Shown: positions 1 through 6,372 of the stretch, in pieces | How positions within the stretch are numbered: position 1 is the stretch's first letter | Layout: the number at the start of each line of letters is the position of its first letter | Assembly (NCBI GenBank): GCA_018970845.1 | Contig: JAGWVO010000146.1 | Span: forward strand, 1 to 8,572 | Reading direction: 5' to 3' | From: Planctomycetota bacterium | GTDB taxonomy: Bacteria; Planctomycetota; Planctomycetia; Gemmatales; Gemmataceae | DNA length: 8,572 nucleotides | Translations under genes and position numbers: made by a program | Notes under the pieces: model-generated | Databases searched by the model: none | Told to the model about the DNA's origin: nothing | Seen by the model: only the letters and a program-made list of their open reading frames with translations

Positions 1-1
1 G

Positions 2-1129
2 GCCCTCACTGGTTGGGACGATGCCGAAACGGCCCGTTTCCGCAAGGCTGTTGCCAAGCACCGCACCGAAGCGGAGGCGGCGGCCTTGCGCGCCCGGTTC
101 TTGCCCGCTGTCGCCGGCAGCGGTCTGCCCGCCGCTGATGCCGACGAACTTTGGCGACAGTTGGCCAAGTTCAACAAGTATTCGTTCTGCAAGAGCCACG
201 CGGTGAGTTACGGGCTGATCGCCTGGAGGTCCGCCTGGCTCAAGGCGCATCATCCCCAGGCGTTTTGGGCCGGCGCCCTCAACAACAACGGCGGTTGCTA
301 TCCCACTTGGGTGTATGTGGAGGCCGCCCGCCGTTCAGGATTGGAGATTCTTCCGCCTTGTGTCAACCGGTCAGGAAGTGGTTTCACCGTTTGCGGCGAC
401 GGACTTCGTGTCGGCCTTGGCCGAATCGCCGGGTTGCCGTCCGAGCATGTCGGGCGGATTCTGGATGACCGTGCCCGCCGGGGAGCCTATCAGAGCGTTG
501 AAGACCTGCTGCGGCGGTTGGCCCCCGGCCCCGAGACCGCCCGGCTTTTGGCCCGTTCTGGTGCCTTGGACACCTTGGGCGGCGAGCGCCGCGCCACGCT
601 CCTAAGCCTTGCGTGGGGGGAGCGGATCGGCGTCCGCGCCGGTGTTCCCGAACTCTTCCCGCGCGATCTTGGCCCTGGTTGGAATCCGGCGCCCGCCACC
701 CGGTTCGAGCGGGCGGCCGATTCCTTCACGCTTTTCGGCTTCACGGTTGACCGTCCGTTGCCCGACCTGTTTTTGTCATGTTGGCCGTCCCCCGAAAGGG
801 TGGCCCGCGCGGCTGACTTGCCGCGCCTGCTCGGTCGCACCGTCAGTGTCGCCGGTTTGTTTGCCACCGGCCGTGACACCCACACGGGTCGCGGCGACCC
901 AATGCAGTTCATCACATTGGTGGATCGCACGGGTGAAGCCGACATCAGCCTGTTCCCCGGAAGTTGTCCGCCGATCAAGCACTTGCACCTGGGTCCCTGG
1001 TTGGCCACCGGTATCGTGGAAAGCCAGTACGATGCCATCACGCTGACAGCCCATTCGGTCCGCCCGCTCAGGCGACCGCGGTTGGAAGTGCCGATAGCCC
1101 CGGGGGATTCGTGCGCCGTTGGAGCTTGA
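2..1129 (+). CDS. dnaE: DNA polymerase III alpha subunit (DnaE-type), C-terminal part, 5' truncated by window edge
   Basis: The reading frame is open from the first bases and gives the last 375 residues of a C-family DNA polymerase, which extends DNA from a primer using dNTPs. Seen: the end of the fingers region with YSFCKSHAVSYGLIAW and LKAHHPQAFWAGAL (about residues 60-93), then EARR-like and ILPPCVN motifs leading to the helix-hairpin-helix segment VGLGRIAGL (about 137-190), and a C-terminal OB-fold (about 278-353) with GRGDPMQFITLVDRTGEADISLFP. The catalytic palm and PHP domain lie upstream of the window. The protein ends soon after the OB-fold, without the longer tau-binding tail of replicative E. 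coli DnaE. Together with the NNGGCYP segment this recalls short DnaE2/ImuC-like or DnaE3 enzymes, so it could be an error-prone or accessory polymerase. Family is secure; subclass is inference. The amidohydrolase gene begins 19 bases before its stop. Confidence 0.93.
   Translation, partial: ALTGWDDAETARFRKAVAKHRTEAEAAALRARFLPAVAGSGLPAADADELWRQLAKFNKYSFCKSHAVSYGLIAWRSAWLKAHHPQAFWAGALNNNGGCYPTWVYVEAARRSGLEILPPCVNRSGSGFTVCGDGLRVGLGRIAGLPSEHVGRILDDRARRGAYQSVEDLLRRLAPGPETARLLARSGALDTLGGERRATLLSLAWGERIGVRAGVPELFPRDLGPGWNPAPATRFERAADSFTLFGFTVDRPLPDLFLSCWPSPERVARAADLPRLLGRTVSVAGLFATGRDTHTGRGDPMQFITLVDRTGEADISLFPGSCPPIKHLHLGPWLATGIVESQYDAITLTAHSVRPLRRPRLEVPIAPGDSCAVGA
1102..1110 (+). promoter_or_regulatory. 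G-rich ribosome-binding site of the amidohydrolase, inside dnaE
   Basis: A run of five G followed by A sits at 1102-1107, immediately before GTG 1111. It is the only Shine-Dalgarno-like sequence near the start favoured by homology. The spacing is short (3 bases after the A), so the earlier Gs may be what pairs with 16S rRNA. It lies within the last codons of dnaE, which fits translational coupling. Confidence 0.4.
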
Positions 1130-2289
1130 AAGCAAGGCTTGTGGTGCCTGTCGAGGGAGTTCCCGTTTCCGGGGCCGTGGTTGATCTCGAAGGGGAGCGA
1201 GTCACCGGGCTGAGGTCATCAGGACCAGCCAGCATCGATCTTGGTGATGTGGCCGTGGTGCCGGGGTTGGTCAATGCCCACACCCACCTTGACCTTTCCG
1301 ATTTTGCCATACCTGTGGCGCCGGGAAAATCGTTCGCCGATTGGATCGCGGCCGTTATCCGTCACCGGACCCAAGCTGGTTCAGACCCCGCTCGGGCCGT
1401 GTTTGACGGAATCAAGGAAATCGAATCCACGGCCACGACTTTGCTCGGGGATATCAGTTCCGCTTCGGATTCACGAGCAGCATTGGAGTCTTCCTCGCTC
1501 GACGCGGTGGTGTATCGGGAGGTGATCGGCGTCACAAGGGAGAGAGCCGAGGCTAGTTGGAGAGGATTTGAATTATGGATCAAGGACGCGGCGCTTCACC
1601 GGCGAATTGTTTCCGGCATCAGTCCCCACGCTCCCTACAGCACGCAGGCATGGTTGTTCGGGAAGGCGGAAACCAACCCGGCCTGCCAAATTCACATTGC
1701 CGAGACCCGCGAGGAAATCGACTTCATCGAGAAGCGTGAGGGGCCCATCGCCGATTTGCTCCAAAGGCTTGGTTTCACGGACACCTCGTCCCTCGCAAAC
1801 TCACCAAGCGCTATCGTAAAACGATTTCCCAACGCGATCATGGTGCATGCCAATCATTTGGCTCCCCAGGATTTCAAGTCAAATCGTCCTGCCATTGTCC
1901 ATTGTCCCGCCACCCATGCCCATTTCGGCAGAAGGCCCTTTCCGGCGAAACAATGGCTCGATGCCGGCTTTCGATTGGCCTTGGGAACGGATAGTCGCGC
2001 CAGCAGCGCCAATCTGAACCTTGGCGCACACCTGGCAAGCCTGATGTGCGGTCCAGATGCGCTGGATCCGGCGACGGTATTGCGTTGCGCGACGCTCAAT
2101 GGCGCGAGGGCGCTGGGATTGCAAGCCGACCATGGCTCGATCCGGCCCGGGAAGTTGGCCAACCTCGCCGTTGTCCCGATTGGAACTCGCGAAGATTTGG
2201 AAGCCGTCATTGGCGGCTTGGCTCACCCGGTCTCCGTTCTTTGGCGTGGAAACTGGAGGAAATCAAAAGGACTGGCCAACCCGGCGTGA
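1111..2289 (+). CDS. Amidohydrolase, TRZ/ATZ family, aminodeoxyfutalosine deaminase-like
   Basis: This 392-residue cytosolic metal-dependent hydrolase probably deaminates a nucleoside-like or heterocyclic substrate. All key motifs of the subfamily that includes S-adenosylhomocysteine deaminase and MqnX are present: HTH (H57, H59) after GLVNA, SPHAPYS (H173), HIAET (H195, E198), HANH (H246, H249), HCPATHAHF (H264) and LGTDSRASS (D294). The N-terminal strands, LKARLVVPVEGVPVSGAVVDLEG, and the C-terminal LANLAVVP complete the composite beta-sandwich. I chose GTG 1111 because the protein then begins at the usual place for the family; a G-rich stretch (1102-1107) lies just upstream, though close. 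The frame stays open back to 964, but that stretch is dnaE in another frame. The PGKSFADWIAAVIRHR segment after HTH resembles aminodeoxyfutalosine deaminases of the futalosine menaquinone pathway, but the substrate cannot be settled here. Co-transcription with dnaE is likely from the overlap. Confidence 0.9.
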   Translation: MRRWSLKARLVVPVEGVPVSGAVVDLEGERVTGLRSSGPASIDLGDVAVVPGLVNAHTHLDLSDFAIPVAPGKSFADWIAAVIRHRTQAGSDPARAVFDGIKEIESTATTLLGDISSASDSRAALESSSLDAVVYREVIGVTRERAEASWRGFELWIKDAALHRRIVSGISPHAPYSTQAWLFGKAETNPACQIHIAETREEIDFIEKREGPIADLLQRLGFTDTSSLANSPSAIVKRFPNAIMVHANHLAPQDFKSNRPAIVHCPATHAHFGRRPFPAKQWLDAGFRLALGTDSRASSANLNLGAHLASLMCGPDALDPATVLRCATLNGARALGLQADHGSIRPGKLANLAVVPIGTREDLEAVIGGLAHPVSVLWRGNWRKSKGLANPA

Positions 2290-2332
2290 CTTGGGGCCGA
2301 TGATGCAGCAGAATGCTCGATGGCCGGGTTGG

Positions 2333-2368
2333 TTGGCGCCGCGGATCCTTTCCCGTCCACCGCGCCAA
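2333..2368. repeat. Inverted repeat in the leader of the branching-enzyme gene
   Basis: TTGGCGC (2333-2339) and GCGCCAA (2362-2368) are perfect inverse copies separated by 22 bases, in the 98-base gap between the amidohydrolase and the GH57 gene. A hairpin would end 6 bases before the likely ribosome-binding GGGG at 2375-2378. No T-tract follows, so it is not an obvious terminator. A 7-bp match in GC-rich DNA may be chance. Confidence 0.3.
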
Positions 2369-2387
2369 GTTGTTGGGGTATTCGCCG

Positions 2388-3971
2388 ATGCGATTGGGAA
2401 ACTTGGCATTCGTCCTCCATGCGCACCTTCCTTTCGTGCGCCATCCCGAACACCCTGAGTTTCTCGAGGAGGACTGGCTTTTCGAAGCCTTGACCGAAAC
2501 CTATCTCCCATTGATCGCAATGCTTCAGTCGCTCGAGCGGGATGCCGTGGAATGGCGGCTCACCATGTCGGTGACACCCACCCTCGCGGCCATGCTGGCC
2601 GATCCGCTCCTGCAGGATCGCTACCAGGCAAGATTGGGCCGTTTGGCTGAACTGGCTGCCAAGGAATTGGAGAGGACCCGTTGGGAGCCCGAGTTTCACC
2701 ATGTCGCCAGGATGTATGTGGAAAAGTTCAGCCAGTGCCAGGCCTTGTACGAAAGGCTGGAGAGGAATCCGAACAAGGCGTTCCGGACATTGGCCGCCAC
2801 TGGTCGGCTCGAATTGATCGGCTGTGCCGCCACGCATGCCTACCTTCCCCTGATGTCGAATCATCCAAAGGCCCAGCGAGCGCAGTTGGAACTCGGTTGC
2901 CGGGAGTTTGAACGCCATTTCGGCTCAAGGCCCAAGGGGTTATGGCTTCCTGAATGCGGATACCATCCCGGCTTGGACAGGATCATTGCCGATTGCGGGA
3001 TTGGCTATTTCTTCATGGACACTCATGGCGTGCTTCTTTCCGAGCCACGCCCGCGCTACGGCGCCTTTGAACCGATTCGGTCGCCCGACACGGGAGTCTT
3101 GGCTTTCGGACGCGATCAAGAGTCGAGTCGCCAGGTTTGGAGCAAAATCGAAGGGTATCCGGGGGATCCGTGGTACAGGGACTTTTACAGGGATGTCGGT
3201 TTCGACCTTGATTACGAGTATGTCAGGCCCTACCTGAATCCAGCCGGTGAACGGGGAGCCATCGGGATCAAGTACCACCGAATCACGGGCGCGGGCGAAG
3301 CCAAGCTTCCCTACGACCCGGGAATGGCCCGCGTTAGGGCAGGCGAGCATGCCGCTAACTTTCTCTTCAACCGGGAAAAACAATCCGAATGGATTGCCGG
3401 CGCCATGGATGGGCGGGTTCCGCTATTGGTGGCTCCCTACGACGCCGAACTGTTTGGGCACTGGTGGTACGAGGGCCCAATTTGGCTCGAGGAGGTTTTT
3501 CGTCAGGCTTCCAGGCGGCAGAGGGGAGTTTCCCTGACCACTCCTTGGCGTCATGCCCAATCCGAAGGTGTCTTACAGGAGGCGCGGCCGGCGTTCTCAT
3601 CATGGGGGGAGGGCGGATACAGCACCTTTTGGCTCAATGGCAACAATGACTGGATTTACCCGCACATCCATGAGATGGCCACCCGCATGGAAAGGCTTGC
3701 GACAGAACACATCGACCCGCCAGCGATGGTTCGCAGGGCGCTCAATCAGGCGGCACGCGAACTTTTGCTGGCCCAATCGAGTGACTGGGCCTTTTCACTC
3801 ACGACGGGCGCGCATGCCGAATATGCCGTCGCAAGGGTGAGGAGCCATGTGCATGCGTTCCTGTCGCTTGACCAGCAGGTCGCGAGCGGTGAGATCGACA
3901 ACGCCTGGCTTGAGGACCTCGAGTCGCGCAACAATATATTTCCTGATGTGGATTATCGGATATTCACCTGA
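2388..3971 (+). CDS. 1,4-alpha-glucan branching enzyme, glycoside hydrolase family 57
   Basis: This 527-residue cytosolic enzyme introduces alpha-1,6 branches into glycogen-like glucans by cutting an alpha-1,4 link and transferring the piece. Seen: the GH57 opening FVLHAHLPFVRHPE (H11, H13), FLEEDWLFEALTETYLPL (25-42), the nucleophile block LWLPECGYHPG with E189, the branching-enzyme loop GYPGDPWYRDFYRDVGFDLDYEY (256-278), and the acid/base block VAPYDAELFGHWWYEGP with D352. The C-terminal helical part (about 400-527) has WGEGGYSTFWLNGNNDWIYP, as in the DUF1957-containing branching enzymes. The length matches the Thermus-type family (about 520 residues). I chose ATG 2388, not the in-frame ATG 2313: homology starts at once (MRLGNLAFVLHAHLP) and GGGG lies 9 bases upstream. 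No other glycogen gene is in the window. It may be read through from the amidohydrolase gene; it converges on the cytochrome gene with 5 bp between. Confidence 0.95.
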   Translation: MRLGNLAFVLHAHLPFVRHPEHPEFLEEDWLFEALTETYLPLIAMLQSLERDAVEWRLTMSVTPTLAAMLADPLLQDRYQARLGRLAELAAKELERTRWEPEFHHVARMYVEKFSQCQALYERLERNPNKAFRTLAATGRLELIGCAATHAYLPLMSNHPKAQRAQLELGCREFERHFGSRPKGLWLPECGYHPGLDRIIADCGIGYFFMDTHGVLLSEPRPRYGAFEPIRSPDTGVLAFGRDQESSRQVWSKIEGYPGDPWYRDFYRDVGFDLDYEYVRPYLNPAGERGAIGIKYHRITGAGEAKLPYDPGMARVRAGEHAANFLFNREKQSEWIAGAMDGRVPLLVAPYDAELFGHWWYEGPIWLEEVFRQASRRQRGVSLTTPWRHAQSEGVLQEARPAFSSWGEGGYSTFWLNGNNDWIYPHIHEMATRMERLATEHIDPPAMVRRALNQAARELLLAQSSDWAFSLTTGAHAEYAVARVRSHVHAFLSLDQQVASGEIDNAWLEDLESRNNIFPDVDYRIFT

Positions 3972-3980
3972 GGCGCTCAG
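3968..3980. terminator. Small hairpin across the convergent stop codons (possible bidirectional terminator)
   Basis: CTGAG (3968-3972), GCG loop, CTCAG (3976-3980) forms a perfect 5-bp stem. It contains the TGA stop of the branching enzyme (3969-3971) and, on the other strand, the TGA stop of the cytochrome gene (3979-3977). The stem is short and is followed by only a weak T-rich run, so terminator activity is uncertain. Confidence 0.25.
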
Positions 3981-5299
3981 AAGGTTTTCAGGTATTCGAT
4001 CAGTTGCGAGACCTCCCCGTCAGTGAGATGATCTCCGAATGCATGGCCTGCATTTCCCCTTCCCTTGAGGGATGTGTCGTAGACTTTTCGCTTTTCAATG
4101 GGCGGGGCATTCCGAGTCGCGGACAGTTCGACCTCCCTGGTTTTCCACCCGAGTTTTTCCCAGTCGTAGGCATCGGAATCCGTGCTGAATGAGCGCGTGA
4201 AATGCTTCGGCCTTTGCTTGGATCGCATGAGGTGCCATATCGTGGGAACGGATCCGTTGTGAAGGTATGGCGCCGTCGCCCAGATCCCGTCGAGTGGCGG
4301 CGCCTGATAGCCAGGAGTCTTGCGCGCCTTGAGTTGCTGGTTGGTTCCCATGGGTATTTCCCTGCTGAACCAACTTGAATTGTAAAACTCGCCAAATTCG
4401 CCGGAGATGCCGGTATGGCGGGTACGGTCTGTTCCGATCGTTTCAAGGTCGATGATTTTGCCGGGATAGGGGCTTGCCGCGCCGGGCCCGCCGTGGCACC
4501 TCAAGCAATTCGCATCGAACAGCATCTTTCCAGCGTCGGCCTTCGTCGTGTCGACTCTTCCGGGGAAGATCGGCGGCTTGATTGAAAGAATGAACTCACG
4601 AATGTCAGCAAAGTTGGATTCTTCTTGATCAAAGCGCCCCGGCCCGTTGAGGGGATGCATCATGAATTGCATGATGCTGCGCACGGAGCGGGAGTCGGCC
4701 TCCCCGGTGGCGTACATATATCGCTTTCTCTTGAGCAGCCACCAGGCTGGCACATCCTCGCACATGGAGTCGTCGAGGCCGAGGTTGCGCCAAGCGATGC
4801 CGACATTGAGGTCCTTGTCCCTGAGTCCGGCAAGAAAAACCGATGTCGCGCCTGCCTCATTGGTTCCCCTGGTGTTGCACATCGTGTAAGGCGGCTTGAC
4901 CTTGTCAACGAACCTTCCCGACAACTCCTCGAAGATGGCCTGGAGGTCGAGAGATGTGTTTCCCAATCCGATGACTGGGCGGCCCATGAGGCTTCCGCCA
5001 TGGCATGTCAGGCAGTCAAGGCATGCCCCGGCGCCTCCAATGGGCATGGGCGATGACCTGAGTCCCATGGGAAGGCCATTGTTGGGGAACGGGGATTCAT
5101 GCAATCCGTACCTGGCTCGAAAGGCGCCCCAATAATCAAGAGGGCGTTCGGACAATCCCCATCGTTTCCAAGCGTTGTCAACCACCGTCCTTGGAAATTG
5201 CCCGGGCGCGTAGGCCTTGGAAACAAGGAGCTGGTATCCTCTTTCCGCTGACGGATCGTATGCCGCCAATGTCGCCAAGGCGAGCAACCATGAACACAT
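3977..5299 (-). CDS. Exported c-type cytochrome, RoxA / di-haem peroxidase-like
   Basis: This is a 440-residue probable periplasmic haem protein. Two haem-attachment motifs are visible: CLTCH (C96, C99, H100), preceded by GGAGACLD, and CLRCH (C265, C268, H269), followed by GGPGAASPYPGKI. Near the C-terminus is PPLDGIWATAPYLHNGSVPTIWHLM (335-358), a block typical of RoxA-like and di-haem peroxidase-like cytochromes, then GNAGHAFGDHLTDGE (H419, perhaps a second axial ligand) and IEYLKTF. It is shorter than rubber oxygenase RoxA (near 680 residues), so an electron-transfer or peroxidase role is as likely as dioxygenation. ATG 5299 has a strong GAGGGAG ribosome site 6 bases upstream and gives a short hydrophobic leader WLLALATLAA with no basic residue; TTG 5314 would add MRELV and a positive charge. 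No partner gene is adjacent: it converges with GH57 and diverges from the 5401 gene. Confidence 0.87.
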   Translation of the reverse strand: MCSWLLALATLAAYDPSAERGYQLLVSKAYAPGQFPRTVVDNAWKRWGLSERPLDYWGAFRARYGLHESPFPNNGLPMGLRSSPMPIGGAGACLDCLTCHGGSLMGRPVIGLGNTSLDLQAIFEELSGRFVDKVKPPYTMCNTRGTNEAGATSVFLAGLRDKDLNVGIAWRNLGLDDSMCEDVPAWWLLKRKRYMYATGEADSRSVRSIMQFMMHPLNGPGRFDQEESNFADIREFILSIKPPIFPGRVDTTKADAGKMLFDANCLRCHGGPGAASPYPGKIIDLETIGTDRTRHTGISGEFGEFYNSSWFSREIPMGTNQQLKARKTPGYQAPPLDGIWATAPYLHNGSVPTIWHLMRSKQRPKHFTRSFSTDSDAYDWEKLGWKTREVELSATRNAPPIEKRKVYDTSLKGRGNAGHAFGDHLTDGEVSQLIEYLKTF

Positions 5300-5305
5300 G
5301 ACAAG

Positions 5306-5312
5306 CTCCCTC
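5306..5312 (-). promoter_or_regulatory. Strong ribosome-binding site deciding the cytochrome start
   Basis: On the minus strand GAGGGAG is followed by six bases and then ATG (5299-5297). This near-ideal Shine-Dalgarno sequence favours ATG 5299 over the longer open frame that reaches 5383. Confidence 0.65.
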
Positions 5313-5332
5313 AAGGACGATTGATCATTTTC

Positions 5333-5338
5333 ATTATG
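5333..5338 (-). promoter_or_regulatory. Possible -10 element upstream of the cytochrome gene
   Basis: The minus strand reads CATAAT here, five of six matches to the sigma-70 -10 consensus, in an AT-rich patch about 35 bases before the start codon. I could not find a matching -35 hexamer at 16-18 bases, so this is weak. The gap 5300-5400 is the only divergent region wide enough for promoters of both neighbours; no clear plus-strand promoter is visible in it. Confidence 0.2.
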
Positions 5339-5386
5339 GTAAGACTGAAAAATCCCGTTTGGGAAAGGCTGAGAAACCATCAAGGC

Positions 5387-5392
5387 TGGAGA
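5387..5392 (+). promoter_or_regulatory. Ribosome-binding site favouring GTG 5401
   Basis: GGAGAG lies upstream of GTG 5401 with about seven to eight bases between, a normal spacing. It is the main reason for choosing the shorter, 104-residue product. Confidence 0.45.
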
Positions 5393-5400
5393 GTGATACC

Positions 5401-5715
5401 GTGGGGCAGGCTTATCATGTCAGTTGCGTGGCCAGGCCCTCCGTTGCCAAGGTTTTGAAAAGCGTTTCGGACGCTTGGTGCCTTCGTCTGGTCGATGGTC
5501 TTCCGGCATTTCCGGATGAGGCTGTTCCCGAGGAATTCAATGAAATCAGGCTTGGCCTCGGCGGGAACATGGTGACGGTGAAGGCTGTTGCGTCTGGGCT
5601 GAGCCTTGTGACATGGTCGGGAATTTCAGCGGAATTTCACGACGCCGTCTTGAGACTTGCCGAAGCTTTGGCAAAAGAGGCGAATGGCCGGGTTGAAATG
5701 GGCTCTCCTCATTAG
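5401..5715 (+). CDS. Small conserved-looking protein of unknown function
   Basis: I do not recognise this 104-residue protein. It has no signal peptide, membrane segment or cysteine metal motif. The sequence suggests a small alpha/beta domain: a helix VAKVLKSVSDAW (about 15-26), strands around EIRLGLGG and MVTVKAVASGLSLVTWSG (48-74), and a final helix EFHDAVLRLAEALAKEAN (78-95), with an acidic proline-rich loop (FPDEAVPEEF) between. I chose GTG 5401 because GGAGAG lies 7 bases upstream; the frame is open to TTG 5359, which has no good ribosome site. It is a lone plus-strand gene: divergent from the cytochrome gene upstream and convergent with the secreted-protein gene, whose stop codon interlocks with its own (TTAG at 5712-5715 serves as TAG forward and TAA reverse). 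Helix-strand order and tidy flanks argue for a real gene, but no function can be given. Confidence 0.65.
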   Translation: MGQAYHVSCVARPSVAKVLKSVSDAWCLRLVDGLPAFPDEAVPEEFNEIRLGLGGNMVTVKAVASGLSLVTWSGISAEFHDAVLRLAEALAKEANGRVEMGSPH

Positions 5716-6362
5716 CGAAGCGCTGGTGACTTGCCCGACATCAGGATCCTGAGCGATAGAGGTGCCGGTCCAGATTGTGTATCAGCTGTTATTTGGAAGC
5801 CCAACGACCAGTGGTCCCCTTCCTCTTTGTGCCATTTTTTCTCAGCATTTGGCTTGCCGTTCAAAAGTGGGAAAACCACCGGATGCTTCCCCGTTATCGA
5901 GGCTGATTTCTTGAATAGGTTTTCTGGAGAAGGTTTGATGTCAACTTCTCCACTTGAAAGCGGCACAAGCAGGCAAAAATTTCTTGTTGGTGCCGTTTCG
6001 GCATGATCATCACTGACTGGTTGAAGGGCGTAATGGAGCGAATAGGCACCTGCGGGGATGGATTGTCCCCGATAGTCCTGCCACTTGCGCTCAAACACCA
6101 GACACCCCAAGAAGGTGCCCGCCGCCAAGGCCTCGGCAAGCAGCCCATTCGCCACTTGTTCAGGTTCCGCGACGACCTTGGCTCGAACCACAGGATGAAA
6201 CCAGACTTTTTCCTCAGTGCCCAGCCTCAGCAACCATCCTTTTTCGATGATCAAATTTCGGTAAGCGGTAGGCCAATCGGCGGGGGACTCCCGGGTTTCC
6301 GTGCCCGTTGAAGGTTCGCTGGTTGTTTGCGCGAGTAACAAAATCAAAGTGGCCGTTTTCAT
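5712..6362 (-). CDS. Predicted secreted protein of unknown function, downstream of rsmH
   Basis: A 216-residue protein with a short export signal: MK followed by TATLILLLA, with likely cleavage near A11-Q12. The mature part has no membrane segment and no cysteine pairing pattern. Its most recognisable section is SIPAGAYSLHYALQPVSDDH followed by AETAPTRNFCLLVPLSSGEVD (about 101-141). I associate this pattern (IPxGxYxLxxxLQPxxxDHxxxAPxRxFxLLVP) with hypothetical exported proteins of planctomycetes and acidobacteria; that is memory, not a search. The C-terminal part has HPVVFPLLNG and HWSLGFQITA, which look like beta strands, so a beta-rich fold is likely. The start codon lies 10 bases after the rsmH stop, so the two are probably co-transcribed; only a weak AGGGT-like ribosome site precedes it. 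In the classical division cluster this slot holds ftsL, but this protein does not look like FtsL, which is a small coiled-coil membrane protein. Confidence 0.78.
   Translation of the reverse strand: MKTATLILLLAQTTSEPSTGTETRESPADWPTAYRNLIIEKGWLLRLGTEEKVWFHPVVRAKVVAEPEQVANGLLAEALAAGTFLGCLVFERKWQDYRGQSIPAGAYSLHYALQPVSDDHAETAPTRNFCLLVPLSSGEVDIKPSPENLFKKSASITGKHPVVFPLLNGKPNAEKKWHKEEGDHWSLGFQITADTQSGPAPLSLRILMSGKSPALR
5714..5724. terminator. Tiny stem at the second convergent junction (weak terminator candidate)
   Basis: AGCG (5714-5717), AAG loop, CGCT (5721-5724) forms a 4-bp stem directly at the interlocked stop codons of the 5401 gene and the secreted-protein gene. It lacks a T-tract and could easily be chance. 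Confidence 0.12.
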
Positions 6363-6372
6363 GAAACCAACC

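Noticed and set aside
490..1041. 183-codon open frame on the minus strand opposite dnaE
   Set aside because: It is a high-GC shadow of conserved dnaE sequence, arginine/serine/proline-rich with no recognisable motif.
964..1110. Longer N-terminus for the amidohydrolase (open frame back to 964)
   Set aside because: This stretch is the OB-fold end of dnaE in another frame, and the family's N-terminal strands begin right after GTG 1111.
2313..2387. In-frame ATG 2313 as the branching-enzyme start
   Set aside because: The extra 25 residues do not resemble GH57 enzymes, which begin with the LAFVLHAHLP strand; ATG 2388 has a ribosome site.
2223..2918. 231-codon open frame on the minus strand opposite the branching enzyme
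   Set aside because: It overlaps strongly conserved GH57 motifs on the other strand and crosses a gene boundary; no family features.
4625..5056. 143-codon plus-strand open frame opposite the cytochrome
   Set aside because: The minus strand encodes both haem motifs and conserved blocks; this frame is antisense shadow.
5336..5464. Short plus-strand frame from ATG 5336
   Set aside because: It stops after about 43 codons, has no ribosome site and overlaps the better-supported gene starting at 5401.
5731..6311. Two plus-strand open frames (to 6006 and 6003-6311) opposite the secreted protein
   Set aside because: The minus-strand frame is longer, begins with a signal peptide 10 bp after rsmH and carries a family-like motif; these do not.
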